DNA from: Psychrobacter sp. NG254
GTDB lineage: Bacteria; Pseudomonadota; Gammaproteobacteria; Pseudomonadales; Moraxellaceae
Direction of reading: 5' to 3'
Assembly: GCF_015277735.1 (NCBI RefSeq)
Contig: NZ_JADHDA010000005.1
Location: 62,001 to 126,000, forward strand
Length of the DNA: 64,000 nucleotides
Shown: positions 1 through 9,484 of the stretch, piece by piece
Layout: each line of letters opens with the position of its first letter
Numbering within the stretch: the stretch's first letter is position 1
Translations under genes and position numbers: made by a program
Notes under the pieces: model-generated
Told to the model about the DNA's origin: nothing
Seen by the model: only the letters and a program-made list of their open reading frames with translations
Databases searched by the model: none

Positions 1-328
1 CGACTAAAATGCTGGCATAGCTTTTTGCATGACTCAAATTGTCATCATTGGCGACTTTTTTGATGGTTTCTTTGTCTTCATCACTGATTTCTTCTGGCAG
101 ATCATTATCTTTTAGGTCTTCAGTGGCTTTTGTCTCATTGGTGTTGTTATTAGCATTGTCACCGACGTTGTCATTAGAGTTGTCATTAGCATCGTCATCA
201 ACGTTGTTATTAGAACTGCTTTCTTGCTGGCCTTGTTTATGACTGTCATCCGCCAAATGCTCATCATCTGTAAATGAGGCTTGCGGGTCTTTTTGATGAT
301 TAGTCTGACTATCAATATCTTGGGGCAC
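1..328 (-). CDS. Acidic Asn/Asp-rich protein, N-terminal part only (cut by left edge)
   Basis: An open frame runs from the left edge back to a stop near 364. There is no in-frame ATG near the start; the GTG at 328 is the best visible start, with a weak AGTGAG about 7 bases ahead. About 109 residues are visible. They are dominated by Asp, Asn, Ser, Glu and Gln, with a run of Asn-Asp repeats, and show no signal peptide or membrane segment. The visible part ends in a more ordinary sequence (SHAKSYASILV) that may begin a folded domain. It is divergent from valS. I do not recognise the family. The Leu/Ser-rich frame on the other strand (39-242) is its mirror image. Confidence 0.5.
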   Translation of the reverse strand, partial: MPQDIDSQTNHQKDPQASFTDDEHLADDSHKQGQQESSSNNNVDDDANDNSNDNVGDNANNNTNETKATEDLKDNDLPEEISDEDKETIKKVANDDNLSHAKSYASILV

Positions 329-628
329 GGTAAGCTCACTGGTTAAGAGATAATAGTTTTGCTATATAGGATATGTCTAACGTAGAGACAGAAGCTATAT
401 TCTATCGCATGACGATCGCTGATTATGTTTAGCATCGAGCTAATTGCTGTTGTTAATTGATTAACAATTTGATTAAAAATTGCCTTCAGGCTTTATAAAT
501 TGCCTTACCATCTAACAAAATCTGCCTATCTGCGTTAAAATCACTCTATTCATGATTTTCCTAATTTTTATATTCGCTTTAATTCAATTAACTTTGATCA
601 CATTCAATCAATAAAAGATAATGCCATT
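329..628. other. Divergent intergenic region upstream of valS
   Basis: AT-rich 300-base region between the leftward acidic gene and valS. It presumably holds promoters for both. An upstream TTGATT followed after about 18 bases by TTATAA (around 470-505) is one candidate for valS, besides the downstream candidate listed separately. No tRNA, hairpin terminator or small gene is visible. Confidence 0.4.
594..622 (+). promoter_or_regulatory. Candidate sigma-70 promoter abutting valS
   Basis: TTGATC at 594-599, a 17-base spacer and GATAAT at 617-622. Transcription from it would begin at or next to the valS ATG at 629, leaving almost no leader. This agrees with the absence of a Shine-Dalgarno sequence before that ATG, but the match may be chance in AT-rich DNA. 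Confidence 0.3.
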
Positions 629-3562
629 ATGAGTAACCACAACCTAACCGCCTCTATCCAAGCGGCCTTAAGCCAACTTGAAAACGCCTATAATCCTGCA
701 GAAGTCGAAGCAGGCATGTATCAGGGCTGGGAAGAAAGCGGCTATTTTCAGCCGACTTTTGACAAAGACGAGTCATTTTCTATCGCACTACCACCACCGA
801 ACGTCACTGGCTCGCTGCACATGGGTCATGGTTTTAACAATGCAATCATGGATGCGCTCACGCGTTATCACCGCATGGATGGTGACAATACGCTGTGGCA
901 GCCAGGTACAGATCATGCTGGTATCGCCACCCAAATGGTCGTTGAGCGTCGTTTGGAGGCGCAAGGTATCAAGCGCCGTGATATGACTCGTGAAGACTTC
1001 ATCGATAAAGTGTGGGAATGGAAAGAAGAGTCGGGCGGCAATATCACTAGCCAAATTCGCCGTTTGGGCAGCTCGGTTGACTGGTCGCGTGAGCGCTTTA
1101 CCATGGATGATGGTCTGTCTAACGCAGTAAAAGAAGTGTTCGTTCGTCTTTTCGATGATGGTTTGATTTATCGTGGTAAACGTCTAGTGAACTGGGATCC
1201 AAAGTTCCAAACCGCATTATCTGATTTAGAAGTCGAAAACCACGATGAAAAAGGTAGCTTGTGGCATTTCCGCTATCATTTCACCGATAAAGACTTAACC
1301 ACTCAAGATGGTAAAAACTATCTGGTCGTAGCAACTACGCGTCCTGAAACGCTCCTTGGTGATACCGCTGTCGCCGTCAATCCGAGCGATGAGCGTTATG
1401 CGCACTTGGTCGGCAAAACCATTACCTTGCCAATCACTGGTCGTGTTGTGCCTATCGTCGCTGATGATTATGTTGAAAAAGACTTCGGTACAGGCTGTGT
1501 CAAAATCACCCCAGCGCATGACTTTAATGATTATGAATTGGGTCGTCGTCATAGCCTGCCATTGATTAACATTCTTGATGAGCGCGCCAATATTTTGCCA
1601 GCGATGGAAGTTTATCCTGACTTGCAAACGCGTGAGCCAGAATTAGAAACCACGCCAAGCGAGTACGCAGGACTTGAGCGTTTTGCCGCTCGTAAGTTCC
1701 TCGTGGCGCAAGCAGGCGAGCAGGGCTGGCTAGAAGATATCGAAGACTACGCACTAAAAGCACCACGTGCTGAGCGTGGCGGTACGATCGTTGAGCCGTG
1801 GTTGACCGATCAGTGGTATGTCGCGGTTAAAGAGCTGGCCAAGCCTGCGATTGACGCGGTAGAAGACGGCAGCATCGAGTTCGTCCCTGCGCAGTACAAA
1901 AACATGTATATGTCGTGGATGACCGATCTGCAAGACTGGTGCATCAGTCGTCAGTTGTGGTGGGGACACCGTATCCCTGCATGGTATGACGATGCGACGG
2001 GTGAAATCTATGTCGCCCGTGACGAAGCGGAAGTGCGTAGTAAATACAATCTCAGCGATGATATCGTATTGCGCCAAGATAATGACGTGCTCGATACGTG
2101 GTTCAGCTCTGGTCTATGGACGTTCAGTACGCTTGACTGGGCAGACGTCAACGCCGATCCACGCGTGATGGATACCTTTCACCCAACCAGCGTGTTGGTG
2201 ACAGGTTTTGACATTATCTTCTTTTGGGTAGCTCGCATGATCATGATGACCATGCACTTCGTGAAAAACGAAGATGGCACGCCGCAAGTACCGTTTAAGA
2301 CTGTCTATGTGCATGGTCTGGTACGTGATGGCAATGGTCAAAAAATGTCAAAATCTAAAGGTAACGTCTTAGATCCGATTGACCTAATCGATGGTATTGA
2401 TCTAGAAGCGCTGGTAGAAAAACGCACCAGCAATATGATGAATCCAAAAGACGCGGCCAAAATCGAAAAGCAAACGCGTAAAGAGTTCCCAGAAGGCATC
2501 CCAGCCTTTGGTACGGATGCACTGCGCTTTACCTTTACCTCATTAGCCAGTACCGGTCGCGATATCAACTTTGATCTAAAGCGTGTCGAGGGCTATCGCA
2601 ACTTCTGTAACAAAATCTGGAACGCCAGTCGTTTTGTACTCATGAACTGTGTCGATAGCGAAGGTGCTGCCAAGCCTATCGACCAAGCGGCAAACCCTGA
2701 CGTATGGGAATTGCCAGAAAAATGGATCATGAGTCGTCTGAACTCTACCATTGCCGATATCCATCAGCATTTCGCTCAGTATCGTCTCGATATGGTCAGC
2801 CAAGATATCTATGAGTTCATCTGGAATGAGTACTGTGATTGGTATGTTGAGCTTGCCAAAGCCAGTCTAAATGATGACTCAGTGTCTGACGAGCGTAAAG
2901 CGCAAATCCGCTATGTACTGCTGCATGTACTAGAGACGGCGCTACGCTTTAGTCATCCAATCATGCCGTATCTGACTGAGCAAATCTGGCAGACGGTGGC
3001 ACCGCTACTGGGTCGTAAAAACACTGACAGCATCGTGGTCGCTGACTATCCAAAAACGGATGCCGCACAAATCAGTGAGCAAGTTGAGGCGGATATGGCG
3101 TGGCTACAAGAGCTAATCGCTAGCGTCCGTAACATCCGTGGTGAGATGAAACTGGGCAATGCGGTACGTCTGCCAGTGCTCCTACAAAACGTCTCTCATG
3201 ATGAAGAAGCGCGTCTCTCCCGTATCAAAAACCAGTTCAAAGCGCTTGCCAAAGTCGAGAGCTTAGAGATCGTCAAAGAAGGTGATGAAGTGCCACTGTC
3301 ATCATCAAGCATGGTCGGTCAGCTACGGGTACTCGTACCGATGAAAGGTCTGATTGATCCTACGGCTGAGCTGGCACGTCTGGACAAAGCGCATGAGAAG
3401 CTACAAAAGCAAGCCGACGGTATCGCGCGTAAGCTAGGTAATGAAGGCTTTGTCAGTAAAGCGCCTGCGGAAGTGGTCGATGCTGAGAAAGCGAAACTGG
3501 CTGAGCTAGAAGGGCAGTTGACTGCGATGACGGCGCAGATGGAGCAGTTGAAGGCTTTGTAA
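629..3562 (+). CDS. valS: Valyl-tRNA synthetase
   Basis: Charges tRNA-Val with valine in the cytoplasm; class I aminoacyl-tRNA synthetase with editing of threonine. At 977 residues it is in the normal range for the family. The HIGH-type motif HMGH lies in [14 protein letters not shown] near residues 55-68. The KMSKS loop is exact at residues 572-576. The CP1 editing domain lies between them ([15 protein letters not shown]), followed by the anticodon-binding domain and a C-terminal coiled coil (about 905-977). The start at 629 matches the family N-terminus ([11 protein letters not shown] nearby), but no Shine-Dalgarno sequence precedes it. It is transcribed alone and followed by a terminator at 3699-3728. 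holC, often next to valS in gammaproteobacteria, is not here. Confidence 0.98.
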   Translation: MSNHNLTASIQAALSQLENAYNPAEVEAGMYQGWEESGYFQPTFDKDESFSIALPPPNVTGSLHMGHGFNNAIMDALTRYHRMDGDNTLWQPGTDHAGIATQMVVERRLEAQGIKRRDMTREDFIDKVWEWKEESGGNITSQIRRLGSSVDWSRERFTMDDGLSNAVKEVFVRLFDDGLIYRGKRLVNWDPKFQTALSDLEVENHDEKGSLWHFRYHFTDKDLTTQDGKNYLVVATTRPETLLGDTAVAVNPSDERYAHLVGKTITLPITGRVVPIVADDYVEKDFGTGCVKITPAHDFNDYELGRRHSLPLINILDERANILPAMEVYPDLQTREPELETTPSEYAGLERFAARKFLVAQAGEQGWLEDIEDYALKAPRAERGGTIVEPWLTDQWYVAVKELAKPAIDAVEDGSIEFVPAQYKNMYMSWMTDLQDWCISRQLWWGHRIPAWYDDATGEIYVARDEAEVRSKYNLSDDIVLRQDNDVLDTWFSSGLWTFSTLDWADVNADPRVMDTFHPTSVLVTGFDIIFFWVARMIMMTMHFVKNEDGTPQVPFKTVYVHGLVRDGNGQKMSKSKGNVLDPIDLIDGIDLEALVEKRTSNMMNPKDAAKIEKQTRKEFPEGIPAFGTDALRFTFTSLASTGRDINFDLKRVEGYRNFCNKIWNASRFVLMNCVDSEGAAKPIDQAANPDVWELPEKWIMSRLNSTIADIHQHFAQYRLDMVSQDIYEFIWNEYCDWYVELAKASLNDDSVSDERKAQIRYVLLHVLETALRFSHPIMPYLTEQIWQTVAPLLGRKNTDSIVVADYPKTDAAQISEQVEADMAWLQELIASVRNIRGEMKLGNAVRLPVLLQNVSHDEEARLSRIKNQFKALAKVESLEIVKEGDEVPLSSSSMVGQLRVLVPMKGLIDPTAELARLDKAHEKLQKQADGIARKLGNEGFVSKAPAEVVDAEKAKLAELEGQLTAMTAQMEQLKAL

Positions 3563-3698
3563 AAAAAGCAAAAGCTTAAAGAGCATGGCCTCAGCATTGG
3601 AGTTTTTTAAACCATAGAAATATGCGATGCATGGGGCGGTATTCTTTAACAGTTTAGCTCGGCGCTCGTCCCTCGCGCAAAAAGCAAGCATAATAGAT

Positions 3699-3728
3699 AA
3701 GCCACCATTTTATGGTGGTTTTTTATTT
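3699..3728 (+). terminator. Rho-independent terminator after valS
   Basis: Inverted repeat CCACCAT/ATGGTGG with a 3-base loop, A residues before it and a T-run after it. It lies 137 bases past the valS stop and is the first good hairpin downstream. Confidence 0.8.
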
Positions 3729-3799
3729 CTAAAAATAAGTCTACAATTATCTGTATAGTTGTACTATTAGTCAGATGTAATTCAAAAAGGAGCTTTACT

Positions 3800-4078
3800 A
3801 TGGATGAGTCATACTACAACAAATTTATAAGACTGCATGAGACAAGCGATAGTGTGGAAGCTAACGAATATCTTGAGTGCGAGTGGGTGCTATTGAATGT
3901 GGTCAAAACACAAGTTGCTGAGGAAAGTTGGAACACATATTATGTTCTTGGTTGGAATAAAAAAGTAGAAGATATTAAGCGAGGCAGGTCTTGGAAGGAA
4001 AGGATGGATACAGATATTGAGAACTATAAAGAAGATAGAAATAAAGCTGTTCCAGATGATTTAGATACTTTGTTCTAA
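3800..4078 (+). CDS. Small hypothetical acidic protein next to a kinase gene
   Basis: 92 residues, preceded by a strong Shine-Dalgarno (AAAAAGGAG at 3784-3792), so likely a real gene. The protein is charged (Asp/Glu/Lys), with aromatic residues in the middle (SWNTYYVLGWNKK) and no signal peptide, membrane segment or known motif. It lies 86 bases upstream of the kinase gene on the same strand and shares its low GC, unlike valS before and the TerF-like gene after. It may be co-transcribed with the kinase as a partner or substrate, but nothing in the sequence proves this. I do not recognise the family. Confidence 0.7.
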   Translation: MDESYYNKFIRLHETSDSVEANEYLECEWVLLNVVKTQVAEESWNTYYVLGWNKKVEDIKRGRSWKERMDTDIENYKEDRNKAVPDDLDTLF

Positions 4079-4164
4079 TCAGTAGGAGTATTGAAAAAAT
4101 AGGTAACATAAACGATGAATTCTAAATGTACTAATGGATATCTAATTATATAAGAGCCTCAATA

Positions 4165-6060
4165 ATGAATTTTGAAGATGTAGAAACTGGCAATATAATG
4201 AAGATAAATGATATCGACTGGATTTTAGAAGAGAAAATAGGAGAAGGGGGTAACGGCGTAGTTTGGTCAGCTTCAAAAGAAGACTCAAAATCTGAAAAAA
4301 TAGCTATTAAGTTTGTTAAATGTGCAAGTTCTACTAAAAAAACAAGATTTGATAGAGAGGTCACTATACAGTCAAGTTTTGATCATAAGTCAATTGTTCG
4401 TATTTATGACTATAGTACATTTGGAACTACTCGCTGGTTCACAATGCCTATTTGTAGCTCTGCTTCTAGCCTACTAATCGATAGAAGTGCGACGGAAATA
4501 TGTGATGAATATCGAAATATTGTTTCTGCTGTAAAGTATATCCATAATGAAGGTATGGCTCATAGAGATATTAAGCCTGACAACATATTAAACCTAGATG
4601 GAAACCTCGTTTTAGCTGATTTTGGTTTAGTAACCTCTTTATCCTCTGAAGATAGGCGTATTACTAAAGTTGGAAGTAAACTTGGTAATTTTGCAACCAT
4701 TGCTCCTGAATTAAGATATGTTGAAGATATTGATGCTGATTTTAGGCCAGCAGATGTCTATTCCTTAGGTGTGACGCTATGGATGCTACTAAATAGGAAT
4801 GAAAATGGGTTTGATGGGCAGTATGCTATTGCAGCTAAAAGTATGTTGGAGATAGCTCTAGAAGGTGAAAAGTTAGAGCTGAGGAGTTTGCACGACTTAC
4901 TTGAGAAAGCTACAGAATATGACCCTAAGCTAAGACCAAGTATTGAAGAGTTTGAAGAAAAACTAATAAAGTGGATTGAAGCGACTAAAGACTTTGCGGT
5001 TCTTATATCTTCAAAATGGATAAATCTTCAAAAGGAAATAAACCCATACAATGCTCATTACTTAGAGTTCAGCGATATAGATGTTATTGTTTCTATCTTA
5101 AATCAAATTGTTCGGAACGATGAAACGGCTAATCATTGCTTCTTACCTAGAGTAGGTGGATTAGATTTAACTAGAGCTGAGGTTAAAGAGAACGGAGAAG
5201 TTAGGTTGTTAATGAGTGGTAGTTCTTATTATGATTGCCTACCAAAAGCGTTACATTACGTCAATTATCAATATAAACCATCAGAAAGCTATTTTTTTCT
5301 CGAAACGCAACCAATTGCAAAGCCTATTAACTCAGGATTATATGAGAAAAATAACGAAATAGTGAGCTATGCAGAGTTTGCAAACGGTGACTTAACCTCT
5401 GCTGAGTTGTATAAAGATGATATTTGGAAAGGTAGATATATTCCTAATGATACTAAAAGTGTTACTAGGGTATACGAAGGCAGTTTTCTTTTCGTCTCTA
5501 GACACTCTTTATATAATTCATATGGACCCGCCTATGATGCTAGACATTCGAAAATGGGGTTTGAGAAGTTCAAGATCTACTATCCTAGACCTTACTGTAG
5601 CCTGCAAATTACACCTAGACCGCCACAGTTTATAGAGAATGATAATAGTTGGGAGAATGACCCAGAATTTTACATATATTTGAATTCATTAGATGTACCG
5701 AGGGTATTATCGTTATTAGAAAAATGGCCTGCTGATGAGAAGAGTGACGATAACGAATGGGGAGTTATAGGCTCAGGGAGTTTGTTTAAATTTGCTATAG
5801 ATCATTTATCTGCAGATTTTAGCTTTCTAGAAGAGTTGAATCGCAAAGAGCTATTAGAGTTAGTTTCTATCATGTATCTAGGGAGAGAGACATATGGAAA
5901 GAGAACCAACCGAGATATATGGACTTTCTATCTAAAACATGTGAAAAACGAATCAGATGAAGAGTTGAGAAGAATTATCAAAGATAAAATGCCTTCTGCT
6001 ACCAAAGAGTATATTAGTCAGGGTTTGAAAGCTTTAGGAGCTGAGCAAGCTGACTATTAA
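4165..6060 (+). CDS. Ser/Thr-type protein kinase with unknown C-terminal half
   Basis: 631 residues. The first ~275 form an eukaryotic-type kinase with all key elements visible: Gly-rich loop IGEGGNGVV (25-33), ATP-anchoring Lys49 in IAIKFV, catalytic loop HRDIKPDN with His133 and Asp135, DFG at 152-154, an APE-like APEL, and a DVYSLGVTLW segment. It should therefore be an active kinase. The remaining ~350 residues have no membrane helix, PASTA, TPR or other repeat that I recognise; they are rich in aromatic residues and likely a folded soluble sensor or effector domain. The gene is visibly AT-rich compared with its neighbours, suggesting horizontal gain. It lies directly before the TerD-vWA gene (56-base gap), a pairing reminiscent of Ter-type stress or defence gene sets. 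Confidence 0.85.
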   Translation: MNFEDVETGNIMKINDIDWILEEKIGEGGNGVVWSASKEDSKSEKIAIKFVKCASSTKKTRFDREVTIQSSFDHKSIVRIYDYSTFGTTRWFTMPICSSASSLLIDRSATEICDEYRNIVSAVKYIHNEGMAHRDIKPDNILNLDGNLVLADFGLVTSLSSEDRRITKVGSKLGNFATIAPELRYVEDIDADFRPADVYSLGVTLWMLLNRNENGFDGQYAIAAKSMLEIALEGEKLELRSLHDLLEKATEYDPKLRPSIEEFEEKLIKWIEATKDFAVLISSKWINLQKEINPYNAHYLEFSDIDVIVSILNQIVRNDETANHCFLPRVGGLDLTRAEVKENGEVRLLMSGSSYYDCLPKALHYVNYQYKPSESYFFLETQPIAKPINSGLYEKNNEIVSYAEFANGDLTSAELYKDDIWKGRYIPNDTKSVTRVYEGSFLFVSRHSLYNSYGPAYDARHSKMGFEKFKIYYPRPYCSLQITPRPPQFIENDNSWENDPEFYIYLNSLDVPRVLSLLEKWPADEKSDDNEWGVIGSGSLFKFAIDHLSADFSFLEELNRKELLELVSIMYLGRETYGKRTNRDIWTFYLKHVKNESDEELRRIIKDKMPSATKEYISQGLKALGAEQADY

Positions 6061-6116
6061 AAATAACGATAAAATTTAGGCTTCTGAAGAGCTTTTGTAT
6101 GAATAAGAGGAACACC

Positions 6117-7415
6117 ATGAACCATCTCACCGTCGGACAACGCGCGCCTTTAAGCAATCTTGCTATTGACGATACTGTACCGATCACGCTTAAGTTCACT
6201 CGCCAAAGCCCGATAGAGATGGACATCAGCTGCTTTGCGTTAGACGCAGCGGGCAAACTGGTCAATGATGATTACATGGTGTTTTATAATCAGCCAACCT
6301 CACCGTGCGGGCAAATCAAGCTCACCCATTACGAGTCGCAGCCAACAGCGAGTAAAGGCATCCAAGCCGAGTTTGAAGTTAGTTTATCCAAACTGGATGC
6401 GAATATAGACAGCTTGTTTTTTGTGTTATCAGCCGACACGCCGCTGAATCAAATTCAATCGTTAGAGATTGGCATTTGGCAGCAATCACAAAAAGCGCAG
6501 GCAGAGTATCAAGTAGCTGACTTTGCCCAGCAGCAAGCCAGTATGCTGATGCAGCTTTATCGTAAGAGTGGCGTGTGGCGGGTATCTAACGTCGCGCAAG
6601 GCTTTAATGGTGGACTTGCCGCCATCGTGCAGCATTTCGGTGGCGATGTAGAAGAGGGCAGCCCGCAAGTACTCGAGGCGACCGCCACGCCAGTTCAAGC
6701 AAAACCTTCATTAGAGAAGGTCATGCTAGACAAAGCGCCAAAACTGGTCAATCTGGCCAAAAAAGCCACGATATCGCTTGAGAAACGCCAGTTGCAGCAA
6801 TTAACCGCAAAGGTAGCATTGGTGTTAGACGCCTCAGGCTCAATGAACAGACAGTATAAAAAAGGCCGCGTGCAAGAGGTGGTCAACCGTATATTGCCAT
6901 TGGCAGTGAGCTTCGATGATGACCAAGCGCTAGACTGCTGGGCATTTGCCCGAGATCCACAGTATTTGGGCGAGATTGGGCTGAGCAACTATGACGGTTT
7001 CATTGACAACGCTCATGGCGGCTGGCGCAAATGGGCACTTGGCCCGCGCATCAACAATGAAGCAGAAGTCATGAAAGCCGTGACGGAGTTTTATCAAAAA
7101 GACGGCTTGGATGTGCCTATCTACGTGCTATTTATCAGTGATGGCGGGGTGAATGACAATCGCGGTATCACGAGAGTCATGACGGAAGCCGCGAAACTGC
7201 CGATATTTTGGCAGTTCGTGGGCTTGGGTGGACGTGGTTATGGCATCCTAAAAAAACTAGACGACATGACAGGCCGCGTGATTGATAATTGCGACTTTTT
7301 TGAACTCGATGATTTGGATGACATCAGCGAAGAAGCCTTGTATGAAAATATGCTAGAAGAGTTCCCAATGTGGCTAAAAGAAGCCAAGCAACTAGGCATA
7401 GTCAATTCACTATAA
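6117..7415 (+). CDS. TerF-like protein: TerD domain plus von Willebrand A domain
   Basis: 432 residues. Residues 1 to about 170 resemble the TerD domain of tellurium/stress resistance proteins (opening with the TVGQRAPLSNL type strand, later LDANIDSLFFVLS). From about residue 232 there is a vWA domain with a complete MIDAS start DASGS at 238-242 and FISDGGV later, so it should bind a divalent metal and partner proteins. An in-frame ATG at 6099 gives 6 more residues. I prefer 6117 because AAGAGG sits about 7 bases before it and the TerD domain begins right after. The substrate is unknown; TerF proteins act in the cytoplasm. Base composition matches the core genome, unlike the kinase gene before it. 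Confidence 0.85.
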   Translation: MNHLTVGQRAPLSNLAIDDTVPITLKFTRQSPIEMDISCFALDAAGKLVNDDYMVFYNQPTSPCGQIKLTHYESQPTASKGIQAEFEVSLSKLDANIDSLFFVLSADTPLNQIQSLEIGIWQQSQKAQAEYQVADFAQQQASMLMQLYRKSGVWRVSNVAQGFNGGLAAIVQHFGGDVEEGSPQVLEATATPVQAKPSLEKVMLDKAPKLVNLAKKATISLEKRQLQQLTAKVALVLDASGSMNRQYKKGRVQEVVNRILPLAVSFDDDQALDCWAFARDPQYLGEIGLSNYDGFIDNAHGGWRKWALGPRINNEAEVMKAVTEFYQKDGLDVPIYVLFISDGGVNDNRGITRVMTEAAKLPIFWQFVGLGGRGYGILKKLDDMTGRVIDNCDFFELDDLDDISEEALYENMLEEFPMWLKEAKQLGIVNSL

Positions 7416-7458
7416 AAGTATTACTGCGCTAACCTCACTATTCGATTGCAGCTAAATA

Positions 7459-7496
7459 AAAAACCGCCACAGCAAATACGATGGCGGTTTTTTATT
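7459..7496. terminator. Bidirectional terminator
   Basis: Perfect 9-bp stem AAACCGCCA/TGGCGGTTT (7461-7469 and 7482-7490) with A-run before and T-run after. It lies between the convergent TerF-like gene and the THI5-like gene, and can serve both. Confidence 0.85.
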
Positions 7497-7523
7497 ATTC
7501 AAAATAATTTTTTTCTAAAATAT

Positions 7524-8420
7524 CTACAACGCCCACAGCGATTGATATTGCTCATCAGTCAAGGTCACAATATCGATATCGGCTAGCATCTCACGCAGCT
7601 CTTGCCATTTATTTGCATCAGGCGTGATCGGCGTGATCAATCTGCCCAGCGTATTATCAATAATGGCATTCATCAGCGTATCGGCTTCGGTTTTACTATA
7701 GTCATAATACATACGGTGAGCGGTGGCTGGCTCGTTTTTGCACAGTTCCGTCATTTGGTTGGTCACTTGAATAAAGGTATCTATCGCATCCTTTTTCGCG
7801 CTATAGATCTCATCTGTTGTCAGAATCTCTAACGCTGAAAAGTTCGGATAAGGTGACAGATGCTGATCGATAAACGTAAAGTCCAACCCTTCATGAGTTG
7901 CCTCAACGCCTTCAAAGTTATAAAAGCATAGCCATGCGCCATCGAGGCTTGGGTCTTCTTGCAGATTTTTTATATGATAAAAGTCCTTTTGCACAAAGCT
8001 CACATTATCACGGCTGATACTAAAGCCATTTTTTTTGGCATAGCGAGCCAATATCTCAAAGCCAATACGATTGGTTTTTTCTTCAGCAGCAGGGGTACAG
8101 ATGCGGATAGGCTGATTGTTTTTTAGCTTATCTATGCTGGACTGCTGCATCAATATGCCGCCATCGGTCTCAAAAAAGCAGCCTAGCGCACGTAGATTAG
8201 GCGCGTAATGTTCGAACAAATGGATAGGCTCATTGACATGCAGATCGATGCTCTGGTTCTGTAATTCGGCAAAGCCATCATAGTGGTCGTCCGGCTCGAT
8301 AATAGTGATATCAAGCCCTGCCTGCTCATATGCGCCCGTGTTCACACCAGCGATAAAGGGCAGGTGATCAGGGTTCAAAAACCATTCGAGGGTCAGAGTA
8401 AGTTTGGTAGTCGGCTGCAT
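7524..8420 (-). CDS. THI5/NMT1-like protein under TPP riboswitch control, no signal peptide
   Basis: 298 residues with the periplasmic-binding-protein fold of the NMT1/THI5 family (LTLEWFLNPDHLPFIAG near the start, GLDITIIEPDD, later NEPIHLFEHY). The start at 8420 is set by AAAAAGGAGA just before it; an ATG at 8450 gives a 10-residue extension without its own ribosome site. Neither start yields a signal peptide or lipobox, and no ThiXZ-type permease or ATPase gene is adjacent, so a role as an ABC importer subunit is doubtful. The TPP riboswitch upstream ties it to thiamine or its pyrimidine precursor. Compared by eye with yeast Thi5, the donor His position is kept (PIH) but the PLP Lys seems to be Asn, and the CCCFC iron motif is absent. 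It may bind a pyrimidine precursor or catalyse a variant reaction. Confidence 0.8.
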   Translation of the reverse strand: MQPTTKLTLTLEWFLNPDHLPFIAGVNTGAYEQAGLDITIIEPDDHYDGFAELQNQSIDLHVNEPIHLFEHYAPNLRALGCFFETDGGILMQQSSIDKLKNNQPIRICTPAAEEKTNRIGFEILARYAKKNGFSISRDNVSFVQKDFYHIKNLQEDPSLDGAWLCFYNFEGVEATHEGLDFTFIDQHLSPYPNFSALEILTTDEIYSAKKDAIDTFIQVTNQMTELCKNEPATAHRMYYDYSKTEADTLMNAIIDNTLGRLITPITPDANKWQELREMLADIDIVTLTDEQYQSLWAL

Positions 8421-8603
8421 TGTTGTCTCCTTTTTGATTATAGAAAACAATCAGACTGATACTATTAAGGTAAAACAAGAAAGGCCAAATAAGAAAGGCG
8501 AGGTCTCGATACTAACTTTCAGATGCTTGGCGTTTGATATGGTTATCACCAGTACATCCTCTATAGACTGCTCTTATTTATAGACCTCTTAAGGCGTGTC
8601 ACG

Positions 8604-8703
8604 CTTGTTTCCTACGTCAGTGCTAACTGCTTCAGGTTCACGGGTGTGTCTCAGCGATGATGTGGGCTGTATTTACAGCATTAAATCAAAGCACCCCGAC
8701 AAG
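8604..8703 (-). promoter_or_regulatory. TPP (thiamine pyrophosphate) riboswitch
   Basis: Read on the minus strand, the segment has the conserved blocks of the THI element in order: GGGGTGC, GCTGAGA, ACCC, GAACCTGA and CGTAGGAAAC, closed by a CTTGT/ACAAG outer stem (8699-8703 and 8604-8608). It lies 183 bases upstream of the start codon of the THI5-like gene and points at it. High thiamine pyrophosphate should therefore repress that gene. No strong intrinsic terminator is visible in the stretch between, so control may act on translation. Confidence 0.95.
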
Positions 8704-8920
8704 ATTGATAGGTACTGCATTATTTTTGATTGATACTCGCCATCATAGATGACATATAAGTCATGACGCAAGTCTGTTGATAGTAAGCGCCAACATTTAC
8801 CCAATGACTAACCAAACATACCTATCAATAGCAAAAACCTCATATAAATAGTCTTGTACAATTTTTAATGATATTGCATGCTTAGCTACTTAAACAGGTA
8901 GCTGTTGTATACAGCGTTTA

Positions 8921-9388
8921 ATGCTACTTACCTCAACCACTGTATCGTCCAACGACATCACTTATATGACTCATAATAAAAAAGCGTTTTATCACAGACC
9001 CAAGACCAATCAATCCAAAAGCCCAATGCTGCGTTGGACGTTTTTGACGCTTGGCTGGATATTTTTTATCTTAGGAATTATCGGTATATTATTACCCGTG
9101 ATGCCTACGGCGCCTTTCATCCTATTGGCAGCAGGTTGCTGGGCGCGTAGCTCTCGGCGCTTTCATTTTTGGCTGATCAATCATAAATACTTCGGCAAAT
9201 TCGTCCGTGATTGGGAAAACAATCATGCCGTTCCGCTATATGCCAAGTGTTTGGCAACCATAATGATGGCCGCATCGACAATTATGTTGTTTTATCGTTT
9301 GCCTGCCGATACGATGTGGGTGGCATGGCTGGTAGCCGCTGTCTGTAGTGGGGTAGCGGTGTATTTGTTCCGTTTACCGAATGCCTAA
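8921..9388 (+). CDS. DUF454 (YbaN-like) inner membrane protein
   Basis: Up to 155 residues. It matches the DUF454/YbaN family: a Trp-rich first helix (TLGWIFFILGIIGILLPVMP), then TAPFILLAAGCWARSSRRFH and FGKFVRDWEN, then two more hydrophobic segments. About three membrane helices in total; function unknown for the family. The start is uncertain. The first ATG (8921) adds a polar leader, the in-frame ATG at 8966 begins MTHNKKAFYH, and neither has a good ribosome site. Transcribed alone. Confidence 0.75.
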   Translation: MLLTSTTVSSNDITYMTHNKKAFYHRPKTNQSKSPMLRWTFLTLGWIFFILGIIGILLPVMPTAPFILLAAGCWARSSRRFHFWLINHKYFGKFVRDWENNHAVPLYAKCLATIMMAASTIMLFYRLPADTMWVAWLVAAVCSGVAVYLFRLPNA

Positions 9389-9455
9389 AATCGTTGCAAT
9401 TTGCGCCAAAATCGGTCAATAAATGGCTTCTGTTACACGAAAAGTCAGATAAGAC

Positions 9456-9484
9456 TTGCGATACTAGGATGTACCCCTTATAAT
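9456..9484 (+). promoter_or_regulatory. Promoter of the cold-shock gene
   Basis: TTGCGA at 9456-9461, a 17-base spacer, and a perfect TATAAT at 9479-9484. It gives a leader of about 140 bases before the start codon at 9633, the length typical of cspA-type mRNAs whose leader folding senses temperature. Confidence 0.75.

Noticed and set aside
39..242. Leu/Ser-rich open frame on the plus strand
   Set aside because: It is the mirror of the Asn/Asp-rich minus-strand frame; repetitive composition and no ribosome site.
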